Positions 16,162 to 25,650 are shown, counted from the first letter of the stretch. The stretch: 32,000 nt of DNA from Candidatus Gastranaerophilales bacterium (GCA_944325095.1 CALUYV010000017.1:1-32000); one strand, 5' to 3'. Made by a program: numbers and translations. Notes: generated from the letters alone by a model not told the origin.

Positions 16162-17934
16162 TTACGACAACCTTCTAATTATTTCGTGGGCTTCTTCACA
16201 GTCTTCAAAAGCATCCGTGATTTTCTCGGCATATTTCAGGGCTTCATCATTATTTCCGAGTTTTTCATTACATTTTGCAAGACTTAGCAAAACATTAACA
16301 TTCATCGGAACTTTTTCCAGCATACTTTCAAAAATTGACTTTGCCTGCTCATAATTTCCGAGTTCAAAATAACATAAACCGAGCAGATTCTGCGCATCCG
16401 GCAGTTGTTCAAGTTCGTATGCTTTAACCAGATATGTTTTTGCGTTTTCATAATCCCCGAGCAGGTGGTAAATTCTGCCGGCAATAAACAGAAGGAAAGC
16501 AGACTCCGAACACATCGGCAGCACCTTATCAATCTGCTCTTTTGCCAGTTCAAACTGCTTCAGATGGGTTTTGTTTAACGCTGAAAAAGCAAGTGCTGTC
16601 GGATTTTTATCATCAATTGAAATTGCGTTTTGGTACATCTCATCCGCTTTTTCAAACTGAGAAGTGGAGTGAAGATAATTAGCATATTCAACTACAACGG
16701 AATAATTATCCGGAGCCAGTTCATAAGCCTTTTCAAACTCATCTTTTGCATAATCAAAAAGTCTTTTATTCAAATAGATTACACCAAGATCTTTATGAGC
16801 AGCAGCAAACGAAGGATTTAAACCGCATACTTTTTTCAATATTTGCTCTGCTCTGTCAGGATCGCCTGATTTTTGGCATAAAACAGCCAGTTCATAATAA
16901 GTTTCATACGAAATTGTACCCTGCTTAATAATCCTTTCATAAACTTCTTTTGCATTTGAATACTGGCGGGTCAGAACATAGATTCCGGCCAGTTTTTTCA
17001 ATATATGAACTGCTTTTGGCATCATAAGCACAAGCTGTTTTAAAATAGAAATAGCAACCTCATACTGTCCCAATACTTCATAACAGCAAGCAAGGTTGTA
17101 TTTAAAATTAGGTTTTTGCGGATAAGTTGCGGCAAGATATTTATAATGCTCTATCGCATCTTTAAATTTTCCTGCTTTCACCTCCGATAATGCCCACGCA
17201 ATAATATAACTGTCCTCATCAGGTTCATTCATATGTGCTTTTTCAAAATATTCACACGCCTCTTTGTGCTTGTTTTGCAACTGCAAAATAGATGCCATGT
17301 TGAAAAATGTCAAACCGTCAGTATCATCAATTTCAGATGCTTTTTTATATGTTTCAAAAGCCTTATCAAGATTTCCGATTGTTAAATATGAAGTTCCGAG
17401 ATTGTTGTATAACTGCAAATTATCAGGTTTCATTTCCAGTGCTTTTTCGATATATTTTACACTGTCTTCAAAATTCTTTGCTGCCATACAGGCGGTTCCG
17501 AGAATATAATACACCGAATAATCATCTTCCTGCACCAAATCCAGTGCTTTTTTACCGGTTTCAATAGCATTATCATATTCCTGAAGTTTAATATATGTTA
17601 TTGCAAGACTCTTATATGCATCTATATATTCCGGACGAAGTTCCAGAACTTTTAAATATACATGTTTTGCGGTAATTAAATCAGACAAACTGTCATAACA
17701 GCAGCCAAGATAATACCAGCACAGAGCATCATCCGGACGAAATTTAACAATGTCCTCAAGAATATAACGTGCGGCATCAAAATTTTCGAGATTAACTTCG
17801 CACAGAGCCATAAGTCTTAATGCGTCATAATCTTTTTCATTTTTAAGCAAAATCTGATCTAATTCGTCTTTTGCTTCATTATACTGCCCTGCTTCTATTA
17901 TTTCATATAATCTGTCTATATCTTTATCTTCCAT
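16162..17934 (-). CDS. Large tetratricopeptide-repeat protein
   Basis: 590 residues from the ATG at 17934. The longer frame from a TTG at 17955 is rejected because it runs through the -10 box. Almost the whole protein is made of 34-residue TPR units, roughly fifteen, with the usual pattern of Leu/Tyr-Gly/Ala-A-x-Y and a closing Pro. No signal peptide, membrane segment or added catalytic domain is visible, so it is probably a cytoplasmic scaffold. The repeats form a helical solenoid that binds peptides or proteins. The binding partner is not evident from its neighbours. A perfect-looking extended -10 ends nine bases before the ATG and there is no ribosome-binding site. Confidence 0.9.
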   Translation of the reverse strand: MEDKDIDRLYEIIEAGQYNEAKDELDQILLKNEKDYDALRLMALCEVNLENFDAARYILEDIVKFRPDDALCWYYLGCCYDSLSDLITAKHVYLKVLELRPEYIDAYKSLAITYIKLQEYDNAIETGKKALDLVQEDDYSVYYILGTACMAAKNFEDSVKYIEKALEMKPDNLQLYNNLGTSYLTIGNLDKAFETYKKASEIDDTDGLTFFNMASILQLQNKHKEACEYFEKAHMNEPDEDSYIIAWALSEVKAGKFKDAIEHYKYLAATYPQKPNFKYNLACCYEVLGQYEVAISILKQLVLMMPKAVHILKKLAGIYVLTRQYSNAKEVYERIIKQGTISYETYYELAVLCQKSGDPDRAEQILKKVCGLNPSFAAAHKDLGVIYLNKRLFDYAKDEFEKAYELAPDNYSVVVEYANYLHSTSQFEKADEMYQNAISIDDKNPTALAFSALNKTHLKQFELAKEQIDKVLPMCSESAFLLFIAGRIYHLLGDYENAKTYLVKAYELEQLPDAQNLLGLCYFELGNYEQAKSIFESMLEKVPMNVNVLLSLAKCNEKLGNNDEALKYAEKITDAFEDCEEAHEIIRRLS

Positions 17935-17943
17935 AGCAATATT

Positions 17944-17952
17944 ATTATAGCA
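17944..17952 (-). promoter_or_regulatory. Extended -10 of the TPR gene
   Basis: Minus strand TG (17951-17952), one base, then consensus TATAAT (17944-17949), nine bases before the ATG at 17934. No good -35 is seen. A start of transcription at the usual distance would fall within two or three bases of the ATG. Confidence 0.5.
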
Positions 17953-17958
17953 CAAACT

Positions 17959-17987
17959 AAAAAAGAGCGGTAACTCCGCCCTTTTTT
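17959..17987 (-). terminator. Intrinsic terminator of the 18012-18470 gene
   Basis: On the minus strand A6, then a GC-rich stem with one mismatch (GGGCGG with CCGCTC, loop AGTTA) and T6. It lies 25 bases after the stop codon and directly upstream of the TPR promoter. Confidence 0.75.
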
Positions 17988-18011
17988 AATCTCATAAGCA
18001 CAACATTCTAA

Positions 18012-18470
18012 TTAATACATATAAATTCCTTCTTTGTGAGCCATCATTGATCTGTTATAAATTTCATATTCAAGATGATTGCGATTTCTGACATCATCGA
18101 TATCTTCTTCTTCTATGGTTTCAGTCGATTTCAATTCACGATTTTTGTCATATTCATAAGTTGTTACCGTATCGTTATAACCGTCGCCGTCTTTGTCAAC
18201 AAATCTTTTAATTGTTGCCGTGTCGTCCGAATCATAATAATAACTATCTACATAATACATTTCATTATTATCAAACTTGCCGTCTTTATTTTTGTCAACA
18301 CGGGTGATTGTTTTGTATAATTTACCGTCCTTATAAACCTGTTCTGTCTGAGAACCGTCCTTATTCATAACAAAAACAGATTGTTTATTCCCATTGGTAT
18401 TAAATCTCTGTGCGATAGAAGTTCCGCCGTTTGACTGTAATTGTGTTCCAAAATTAATAGTTAATCCCAT
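18012..18470 (-). CDS. Small protein with EF-hand-like calcium-binding loops
   Basis: 152 residues from the second ATG, chosen because AGGGG lies seven bases upstream of it and overlaps the first ATG closely. Two acidic loops are visible: DKNKDGKFDNNE (full EF-hand spacing, ending in Glu) and DKDGDGYNDT (type like calcium-binding dockerin or thrombospondin-3 loops). A third acidic patch, DSDDTATIKRFV, lies between them. There is no signal peptide or membrane helix. The N-terminus is Gly-, Gln- and Asn-rich, the C-terminus is Met- and Tyr-rich. Calcium binding is inferred from the loops only; no function is known to me. Confidence 0.72.
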   Translation of the reverse strand: MGLTINFGTQLQSNGGTSIAQRFNTNGNKQSVFVMNKDGSQTEQVYKDGKLYKTITRVDKNKDGKFDNNEMYYVDSYYYDSDDTATIKRFVDKDGDGYNDTVTTYEYDKNRELKSTETIEEEDIDDVRNRNHLEYEIYNRSMMAHKEGIYMY

Positions 18471-18665
18471 TTTCATTCCCCTTTCAATAATAATTACTTA
18501 TATCCCCTGTATATTAATATTAAGTATTTATCAATAAAAAAATTGCCCTTGCTAAGAAAGAAAAATCAGCGGGGAAGCAGAATATAAAAGGAATACAACA
18601 ATTCTAAACTTGAAGTTACATTTCTTAATAAAACCTGTTAAAAATTTGAGCAAACAAAAACTGCA

Positions 18666-18678
18666 CCGCTACGAGCGG
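18666..18678 (-). terminator. Possible terminator of the SDR gene
   Basis: CCGCT-N3-AGCGG overlaps the SDR stop codon; on the minus strand it is followed by TGCAG and then TTTTTGTTT. The five-base gap between stem and U-tract weakens the call. Confidence 0.3.
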
Positions 18679-19493
18679 GAAATACGCTTTTCTAAACCGT
18701 ATTTAACAAGTAAATTAATTATATCTTGAGAAAAATAAGAAAGTAACTGTGCAAAATATGCATCTTTACCTATTAAATAAGAAGATTTTACACGGGATTT
18801 TAAAGCAATATGTTTAATTTTACCTGCGGCTGTTTTTACATCAAGCCCTTTTCGAGTATTTTTGAGTGCATTATTTTTCAAAAATTCCAACTCACGGGAA
18901 TACTCCGTACTGTTATTTAAAATTTTTTCATTTGAATTAACAGACTTTTCCCAGATAGGAGTTGCAATAACACCGGGTTTTACTGATACAACTTCAATAT
19001 TTTTATGGTTTTCAAGGAAAAAAGAATTGAAAAAAATATCCAAACTTCTTTTGGATGCGCAATACGGGCTGATAAACGGAAAATGTCCGAAACTTGCCAT
19101 AGAACTTATATTTATTATTCGTGTTCCATCAAGAACCGGCATAAGATTTTGAACAAACTCTATATGAGAAAATGTATTTATTTGAAACTGCTCTTTCAAC
19201 TTTTCAGCCGGTAAAACTTCAACCGGCCCTGCTACGACCGCACCGGCAGCATTTATCAATATATCAATTTTATCAACCTGCGACTTTATATATTCGGCAG
19301 CAGCAGAAATAGATTTCTCATCAAGCAAATCCATATAAAAATAATTTACTCTGTTTAATTGATTATCAATTTTACCGGAATCTCTGTAACCTGCAAACAA
19401 CAGGAAATCTCCATCCTGCGCAAACTGATTTAATAATTCTTTTCCCAAACCGGAAGTAGCACCGGTTATAACAACAACTTTATTTTTTCCCAT
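18669..19493 (-). CDS. Short-chain dehydrogenase/reductase
   Basis: 274 residues from the ATG at 19493; the longer frame from a TTG at 19514 starts inside a terminator hairpin. GGGGG lies four bases upstream. The Rossmann motif TGATSGLG (10-17), the NAAG motif, and the catalytic triad S131, Y144, K148 (ISS...YCASK) are present. The C-terminal 80 residues resemble classical SDRs that act on lipids or steroids rather than the short FabG type. It uses NAD(P)H to reduce or oxidise an alcohol or ketone; the substrate is not predictable. It is separated from the pilus operon by a terminator, so it is probably its own unit. Confidence 0.92.
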   Translation of the reverse strand: MGKNKVVVITGATSGLGKELLNQFAQDGDFLLFAGYRDSGKIDNQLNRVNYFYMDLLDEKSISAAAEYIKSQVDKIDILINAAGAVVAGPVEVLPAEKLKEQFQINTFSHIEFVQNLMPVLDGTRIINISSMASFGHFPFISPYCASKRSLDIFFNSFFLENHKNIEVVSVKPGVIATPIWEKSVNSNEKILNNSTEYSRELEFLKNNALKNTRKGLDVKTAAGKIKHIALKSRVKSSYLIGKDAYFAQLLSYFSQDIINLLVKYGLEKRISRS

Positions 19494-19505
19494 TTTGCCC
19501 CCGAA

Positions 19506-19547
19506 AAAAAACAATCCTGCCCTTAGTAACGGACAGAGATTGTTTTT
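19506..19547 (-). terminator. Terminator of the pilus/secretion operon
   Basis: On the minus strand AAAAACAATC pairs with GATTGTTTTT across an inner CTG-CAG stem with one bulged base, and the stem ends in a run of eight T. It lies 15 bases after the pilC stop. Confidence 0.75.
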
Positions 19548-19562
19548 AAATCTAATTTTGTT

Positions 19563-20792
19563 CTACATACCCATGTAAGAAGCGAATAACGGCAAATACA
19601 ATGCAGCAGCAAGAACAAGTACGATAGAACCGATAACAACAAGCATGATAGGCTCAATCATTTTTGTCATTACATCAATAATCGCATCTAACTGCTTATC
19701 AATGTAATTAACCGCCTGTCCTAACATATCGCCCAGACGACCGGATTGCTCACCTGTTGCAATCATAAACAAAATCATCTTAGGCATTGTTCTTGTAGAT
19801 CTCAAAGCTGCTGACAGGTGCTGTCCCTGTCTTACTTTTGCAGTTGCTTCAACAACTCTTGTTTCAAGTGTGTGGTTTGTCAAAGTCAAATTAGACAGTG
19901 TCAAACATTCAAGAATCGGAACACCCGCATCGTATGCAACCTGCATAACCGAAATGAAGTTAGAGAAATTTGAATACTGAAGCAAATCGGATATAACAGG
20001 AATTTTTAATGCCATTGCATCAATTTTCCAGCGGCTTGGCTTCCACTTGAACAAGAAATTAATGGTAAAGCAGATTATAGCAATTGCAATCGGAATCCCC
20101 ATCCAGTTCTTTTTCATATACAAACCGGCAGCCATAAGCGTTCGGGTAATCCAAGGCAATTGCATACCCATTGAATCAAACATATCTTTAAATACCGGAA
20201 ATACGAATACAAGCATGACAATAATAATGAAACCGGCAAGCAAGATAACGAATACCGGATACATCAAAGTACCCGTAACTTTACTTCTGATTGCGGCTTG
20301 CTTATTCAGCAACTCTAATAAACGTTCCAGAGTTTTTTCCAATTCACCTGAATCTTCACCGGCTTTTACAAGACCGATATATACCTGACCGAATTGTTCC
20401 GGATATTTTGCAACAGTACCTGCGAAAGTACCGCCGTTCATAATCTGTCGTCTTAATTCACTGGCAACCTGACGTATTCTCAACTTGGCTGAATCTGTTT
20501 CAATAAACATCAAAGATTCAATAATAGGAATACCGGCTGCTGACAATATCTGCATAGTGGAAGTAAAGTCAATCTGTTCTGCCAGACCGAGTTTTGGCAT
20601 TCTGCCTGCTTTTTTAGAAGTATCCTTCTTGGCAGTAGTGGTAACTACACCTTCCTCAACAATATTTGTAGCAAGAAGTCCTAAATCTCTGACAGCCTGA
20701 CGCGCACTGCGCATATCAGATGCTTCGACTTTACCTTTTACGAGTTCATTTGACCCGTCCTGTTTTAATGCTGTATAATTATATATTGCCAT
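19563..20792 (-). CDS. pilC: Inner-membrane platform protein PilC/GspF
   Basis: 409 residues, normal length. The family has two copies of the T2SSF domain (about 70-190 and 270-395), each ending in membrane helices; here helices are clear at about 170-195, 220-245 and 375-400. It is the inner-membrane base on which the assembly ATPase acts to add or remove pilins. It lies 11 bases after pilB and ends the operon. Type IV pilus and type II secretion forms are hard to separate by sequence alone, so the name is provisional. Confidence 0.93.
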   Translation of the reverse strand: MAIYNYTALKQDGSNELVKGKVEASDMRSARQAVRDLGLLATNIVEEGVVTTTAKKDTSKKAGRMPKLGLAEQIDFTSTMQILSAAGIPIIESLMFIETDSAKLRIRQVASELRRQIMNGGTFAGTVAKYPEQFGQVYIGLVKAGEDSGELEKTLERLLELLNKQAAIRSKVTGTLMYPVFVILLAGFIIIVMLVFVFPVFKDMFDSMGMQLPWITRTLMAAGLYMKKNWMGIPIAIAIICFTINFLFKWKPSRWKIDAMALKIPVISDLLQYSNFSNFISVMQVAYDAGVPILECLTLSNLTLTNHTLETRVVEATAKVRQGQHLSAALRSTRTMPKMILFMIATGEQSGRLGDMLGQAVNYIDKQLDAIIDVMTKMIEPIMLVVIGSIVLVLAAALYLPLFASYMGM

Positions 20793-20803
20793 AAACTATT
20801 CAC

Positions 20804-22870
20804 CTATTCGCCTGCCATACCCAGAACTCTGACAAACTCATCAATTGTAGTCTGTCCGTTCATAATATGATTTAAACAAGAACGGTGCAATGTTGTCATG
20901 CCGTTTGCAACCGCTGCTTCTTCAATCTCAAGATCATGAGCGCCCAATGCAACAAGTTTCTTAATTTCTTTTGTAATCTGCATAATTTCATAGACACCCA
21001 AACGGCCTTTATACCCCTGGAAATTACATTTGTTACAGCCTTTTGCTCTGTAAATAGGAGTTTTTGTCAATTTTTCAATTTCTGCCGGATCAAGAGTTAC
21101 CATTGAAGCCTCTTCTCTTGTCGGATAATATTCTTCTTTACAATCATCGCACAATTTTCTGATAAGACGCTGTGCAATAACACCTGATAATGTAGATGAA
21201 ACAAGATAATCTTTTGCACCCATTTCAATCAAACGGGTAACTGTAGCCGCTGCGGAGTTCGTGTGAACCGTACTTAATACAAGGTGACCTGTTAACGCAG
21301 CTGAAATTGCGATTTCAAGAGTTTCATAGTCACGAATTTCACCGACGAGTATGATATCAGGGTCCTGACGTAAGATAGCACGCATACAGGACGCAAATGT
21401 AATACCCGCTTTGGCGTTGATTTGCGATTGGTTAATACCCTCAAGCTTAATTTCTATAGGGTCTTCAATCGTAGTGATGTTAACAGTTTCATCATTTAAA
21501 CTTTTTAATACCGAATACAAAGTAGTAGTTTTACCTGAACCGGTAGGACCTGATGTCAAAATGATACCGTTCGGACAGGATACCATCTTTTTAACTTTTA
21601 CAATATCTTCTTCCGATGCACCAACCAACTTAATCTCTTTATCGGTTGAAGAAAGAGATACAGCAGGAGCCAGAATACGAATACAGACCTTTTCCTTTCC
21701 GGAAACAGGAAGGGTGTTAATACGGAAGTCGTATGAACAATCTTTATAATTTATTGAAAAAGTACCATCCTGCGGTCGTCTGTTTTCTGCGATATTCATT
21801 CTCGCCATGACCTTGAAACGGGCAATTACGGATGATTCGATTGCTCTTGGAATATCAAGAACCTTTTGCAGCATACCGTCTTTTCTGTAACGGACAATAT
21901 AACCGGTCAAACGAGGTTCTATGTGAACGTCTGATACCCTGCGGTCAATACCGTCTGTGAGAATTTTGTTAACGAATACTGCAACAGAACCCGTTGCGTT
22001 GTCAACTTCTTTTGCAAGTGCATCAGCCGGAGTTTCATCACCGGTTTCACTGGATGCTATAGCATCCGCCGCCGCTGCTTTCGCAGCTTCTGCCGCTTCG
22101 TTTTTAGCAAAGAATGTATTATATGAATTATCAAACTCAAAACGAGTCATTAATAACTGTTTAGGCACCAGACCCGTTTGATAAATAATTTGTTTTACAA
22201 TGTTCTGGCTTAAAGGCTTAACAACACCGATGATAATGTTTTTGCTGTCGGCAGAAATAGGTATAACTTTGTTATCTCTGATAAATTCAGGTTCTAAAAG
22301 TTTTACATAATCTTTCTGGTTTGACAACTGCGCTGTTGTTACAACATCATAACCGGTCTGCTCATGCAATACTTCTTTCAACTGATCCAGAGTAATCAAA
22401 CCCATCTGGAACAATGTTGAACCGATATTGACGTGTTTGCGCTTTGCTTCACCCAGTGCCTTCATCAAATCTACATCTGAGATAAGGCCTTTTTTCAAAA
22501 GGATTTCACCGAGTCTGCCCTCTTTGCCGGCCTTTACGGCAGCCTCGCCGCCGCTGTGGCTTGATGAGAAGGAACTTGCAATAGCCTCGCCGTCCGGTAT
22601 CTTGATTTCAATATTCTTTGGAAGAATATCAGTTAACAAACTCTTTAAGTCATCATCACCTACGAGCATAAACTTGATAGGGTGTGAAAAGGTTTCTTTT
22701 AAAACATTACTGATAGTATCCTTATCTGAAGATTTACATACAGCGACGAACAAGAAATTGTCTTTTACGCTTATCGGTACAAATAAATGTAATCCGAGCA
22801 AGCCTTTATCTACACTGTTTAATATATTCTGATCTATGCTGTTTTTTAATCTTAATATTAATGGATTCAT
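20804..22870 (-). CDS. pilB: Assembly ATPase PilB/GspE
   Basis: 688 residues, at the long end of the family. An N-terminal domain (about 1-100) is followed by a GspE-N type domain (about 118-255) and an Ala-rich linker (258-275). The ATPase has Walker A GPTGSGKT (441-448), Walker B IILVGEIRD (506-514), and the Asp/His boxes (TIEDPIE, STVHTNSA). A four-Cys zinc site is present (C574, C577, C612, C615; CxxC-34-CxxC). Together these mark an extension ATPase rather than the retraction ATPase PilT. It powers pilus or pseudopilus growth at the inner membrane through PilC. It is the third gene of the operon. Confidence 0.95.
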   Translation of the reverse strand: MNPLILRLKNSIDQNILNSVDKGLLGLHLFVPISVKDNFLFVAVCKSSDKDTISNVLKETFSHPIKFMLVGDDDLKSLLTDILPKNIEIKIPDGEAIASSFSSSHSGGEAAVKAGKEGRLGEILLKKGLISDVDLMKALGEAKRKHVNIGSTLFQMGLITLDQLKEVLHEQTGYDVVTTAQLSNQKDYVKLLEPEFIRDNKVIPISADSKNIIIGVVKPLSQNIVKQIIYQTGLVPKQLLMTRFEFDNSYNTFFAKNEAAEAAKAAAADAIASSETGDETPADALAKEVDNATGSVAVFVNKILTDGIDRRVSDVHIEPRLTGYIVRYRKDGMLQKVLDIPRAIESSVIARFKVMARMNIAENRRPQDGTFSINYKDCSYDFRINTLPVSGKEKVCIRILAPAVSLSSTDKEIKLVGASEEDIVKVKKMVSCPNGIILTSGPTGSGKTTTLYSVLKSLNDETVNITTIEDPIEIKLEGINQSQINAKAGITFASCMRAILRQDPDIILVGEIRDYETLEIAISAALTGHLVLSTVHTNSAAATVTRLIEMGAKDYLVSSTLSGVIAQRLIRKLCDDCKEEYYPTREEASMVTLDPAEIEKLTKTPIYRAKGCNKCNFQGYKGRLGVYEIMQITKEIKKLVALGAHDLEIEEAAVANGMTTLHRSCLNHIMNGQTTIDEFVRVLGMAGE

Positions 22871-22926
22871 TTGTTTTACTTTAACCTATTCCAGACTTAA
22901 TTATGTTTACAATGTTCACAATTTTA

Positions 22927-24840
22927 TTACAGAGAATTATCGTGGGCTGCTGCATCTTCAGTATCAATAATGATTTGCGGAGTCAGCAGCATAACCATTT
23001 CTTGTCTTTCTTTTCCGGTAATTGTAGTTCTAAAGAACATACCAAGAACCGGAATATCACCTAAGAACGGGATTTTTGTAACATTCTTGGTTTCACGTTC
23101 CTGAATCATACCGCCGATTACAAGAGTTTCACCATCTTTAATTCTGATACCTTTTAATTCAAGCATTCTTCTTTGAAGTAAGTTTGCCAGAATATCAGTT
23201 CCGTTAGTATCATATACAGTATCTGCAATAGTGTTATACTGAGGTGTAATATCAAGAGTTACATAACCGTCAGGGCTGATGAAAGATGAAATTTCTACAA
23301 TAATACCATTATCATCACCTTTGGTAACTTCTTTTTGAGTTTGAGAAACACCGATAGAACCAGTTGTTAAGAATTGTGTTGTCATTGTATCAATGTACTG
23401 TGAACTTAAATCGATTTTAGATGACTTACCGCTGGTAAGTAAAATCTTCGGATTTGCAAGAACTCTTGCTTTGTTACTGCTGATTAAATAATTAACAGTA
23501 TAAACTAATTGCGGAGAAGTTCCCCATTTGCCGACTTTACCGATTAAATCATATTCACCTGTATCCGGGTCAAATGTTGCACTGTCAACAATACCAAATC
23601 CATGACCTGCAAAGAATATAGGGTATTGTGGGTTAGTACGGAAACCGCCTGCTTGACCGCCGGCATTGAATGAGAAGTTCTTGCTCAAGAACTGCCACTG
23701 GTTATCAAATGTCTTGCTGCCTGTTTCATTCAAACTAACAATCTGAACTTCCAGATATGCTTGAGGTGTTTTTCTGTCATTTGCAGCAATATAGTCACCA
23801 ATCAATGCTAACTGATACGGAGAGCCGCCGATAATTTGAACTGTACCGAGCGACGGGAAGTAAGTAACAGTCATACCCATCGAAGGGAAACTGATTAATT
23901 TATCATCATCATCGTCATCATCTTCATCTGAATCATCATCAAAGTCATCAGAGTTGACAGCAGCAAATGAACATGCCAACTGTCCGCCGCTGACTGTTAT
24001 ACTGTCAGAAGTAGAAGAATCTGTAGAAGAATCAGATGCAAATCCTGTAGGAATACCGGCTGCACCGCCTGTTGATTCATCAGAACCGATGAACATTGCA
24101 CCAGGAATTAATGAAGTACAAATAGCGTTCGCCATTTCCGCAGGAGTTGTATGATTTACTTTATATGTAGTAATTGCCGGTTTTTTATCAACCTGTTCCA
24201 GCAATCTTCTGACTACATCAACATCAGAATCTGTACCGGTAACAATTATTTCGTTAGTAATAGGGTTTGCAACAACAGCAGATCTTGCTGAAATACCAGG
24301 GTTGGATTTCATTTTTTCTTTAGAGCCGAAGAAGTTCACATTGATAAAGTGAGCAACAGCTGCTGCGTTAGCATAACGGACAGGAATTACTGTTACCTGG
24401 TTTCTGTCAGACATTGACAGAGCATTTTCTGTAGTAGAAATAACAAGCGCACTGTCTTGAATATCATAATAAAGTTTGCTTGTTGTAATTACCAGATTGA
24501 ATGCCTGTTCTAACGGAATATCAACCAAATCCAAAGTTACTGTGCCTTTAACATCAGGAGTGAATATAATATTCATACCTGCTTGATCCGCAAACATTCT
24601 CAATACCTGAGTAACATCTGCATCTCTTAAACTCAAGTTAACACGGGTATCACCGTTCAGCATGCGAATGCCTGATTTCAAACTAACCGATGAACCAAGA
24701 CCTGCCGATCTAATAGCCGGTCTGCCTGCGTTATAACTCATGTAACCGTCCATCGCAAATGATGCACTCATGGAATTGGTTGCAATAAACGCAGTTAACA
24801 TTAAACTTGCAATAACCTTGTTTTTAATTTTACTTCTCAT
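22927..24840 (-). CDS. pilQ: Secretin, PilQ/GspD family
   Basis: 637 residues. A signal peptide ends near residue 29 (SASFAMD). N-domains follow: an STN-like part (65-135) and two KH-like N domains (about 145-215 and 222-345). The secretin core runs from 355 to 625, with GETLVIGGMI (570-579) and the signature near VPFLGDIPVLG. It forms the outer-membrane ring through which the pilus or substrate leaves. Unusual is an insert in the second N domain with a Ser/Thr-rich part (265-290) and a run of Asp/Glu (298-313). AGGAG lies six bases before the ATG. It lies between the PilP/GspC-like gene and pilB. No pilot lipoprotein gene is seen. Confidence 0.93.
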   Translation of the reverse strand: MRSKIKNKVIASLMLTAFIATNSMSASFAMDGYMSYNAGRPAIRSAGLGSSVSLKSGIRMLNGDTRVNLSLRDADVTQVLRMFADQAGMNIIFTPDVKGTVTLDLVDIPLEQAFNLVITTSKLYYDIQDSALVISTTENALSMSDRNQVTVIPVRYANAAAVAHFINVNFFGSKEKMKSNPGISARSAVVANPITNEIIVTGTDSDVDVVRRLLEQVDKKPAITTYKVNHTTPAEMANAICTSLIPGAMFIGSDESTGGAAGIPTGFASDSSTDSSTSDSITVSGGQLACSFAAVNSDDFDDDSDEDDDDDDDKLISFPSMGMTVTYFPSLGTVQIIGGSPYQLALIGDYIAANDRKTPQAYLEVQIVSLNETGSKTFDNQWQFLSKNFSFNAGGQAGGFRTNPQYPIFFAGHGFGIVDSATFDPDTGEYDLIGKVGKWGTSPQLVYTVNYLISSNKARVLANPKILLTSGKSSKIDLSSQYIDTMTTQFLTTGSIGVSQTQKEVTKGDDNGIIVEISSFISPDGYVTLDITPQYNTIADTVYDTNGTDILANLLQRRMLELKGIRIKDGETLVIGGMIQERETKNVTKIPFLGDIPVLGMFFRTTITGKERQEMVMLLTPQIIIDTEDAAAHDNSL

Positions 24841-24873
24841 ATCTGCTCCTGCCTATTACTTTATTAATTTCAA

Positions 24874-25650
24874 TTAACTTTTTCTACCACCAAATCTGCT
24901 TTCTAAATTATATAAATCATTCTTCGTCTTATCGAGATCATCTTTAGAGAACAATTCGCCGATTCCTGCCGAGTAAATGTTCGAACCCAGAGAAACCGTA
25001 ATCCAAGATTGATTGATTTGAAGAACTTTATATTTTTCATCAATAATCTTATCTCCCTGACGAACCAGATAATCTTTATTATCAAGATTTATAATCGCAG
25101 ACGGATTTGATTTATTATACATAATACCAACAACTTTGGTTCTTGTAATCTTTGATGCCGCAGCCTCCGAATCAGCAAGTGATGTAGGAGGTACCGGTAA
25201 ATTATAACTATACGGATTTGTATCATCCGGCAATCTTATAACAGTATCTTTTAACTGTTGAATCTTAGCAATCTTAGCATTGTATGCATCTGCTTCCGCA
25301 ACAGCCTCTGCACGGGCCTTGTCATAAATTTCAGCCTCGCCGCTCGGCATAAACGGATCACTTCTTCCGACGGAAACAACGTCATAGCCGACAAGTTTAT
25401 TATTATCTGCGGCTTTTTCCAAATCAGACGATACCTTTATTTCTGACGGTTCAACAGTAACCTCTTCTGTTGCTGCCGCAACCGGTGCTTCAGGCACTTC
25501 TGATTTTGGTGCCATATTCGGAATAAAACTACAACCGCCGGCTATTATACCAACGGAACAAGCAACTATCATCAACGCTGCTACAAATCTTCCTCGTTTG
25601 CTGAATGTCCTATCCACCCATTTCTCATTTCTATAATAATAAGTATTCAC
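24874..25650 (-). CDS. PilP/GspC-like inner-membrane protein of the secretion/pilus machine
   Basis: 258 residues from a GTG at 25650, set by GGAG five bases upstream; the first ATG would remove half of the membrane segment. A 20-residue basic N-terminus precedes a hydrophobic helix (21-39) that ends at Cys40. The AGGC box fits lipoprotein processing only loosely. A Pro/Glu-rich linker follows, then GRSDPF (95-100), which is like the short motif before the PilP domain. Residues 170-222 (VVGIM, SAIINLDNKDYLVRQGD, YKVLQI, ITVSLG) are like the beta domain of PilP and the HR domain of GspC, which bind secretin N-domains. It is the first gene of the operon, before the secretin. Confidence 0.8.
   Translation of the reverse strand: MNTYYYRNEKWVDRTFSKRGRFVAALMIVACSVGIIAGGCSFIPNMAPKSEVPEAPVAAATEEVTVEPSEIKVSSDLEKAADNNKLVGYDVVSVGRSDPFMPSGEAEIYDKARAEAVAEADAYNAKIAKIQQLKDTVIRLPDDTNPYSYNLPVPPTSLADSEAAASKITRTKVVGIMYNKSNPSAIINLDNKDYLVRQGDKIIDEKYKVLQINQSWITVSLGSNIYSAGIGELFSKDDLDKTKNDLYNLESRFGGRKS

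Noticed and set aside
17935..17955. TTG start giving a 597-residue TPR protein
   Set aside because: The TATAAT box lies between this TTG and the ATG at 17934, so the extra codons would not be on the transcript from that promoter.
23902..23950. Asp-codon run in the secretin gene as a sequencing or frameshift error
   Set aside because: The frame is open and family-like on both sides, and the mix of Asp and Glu codons is not a simple repeat.
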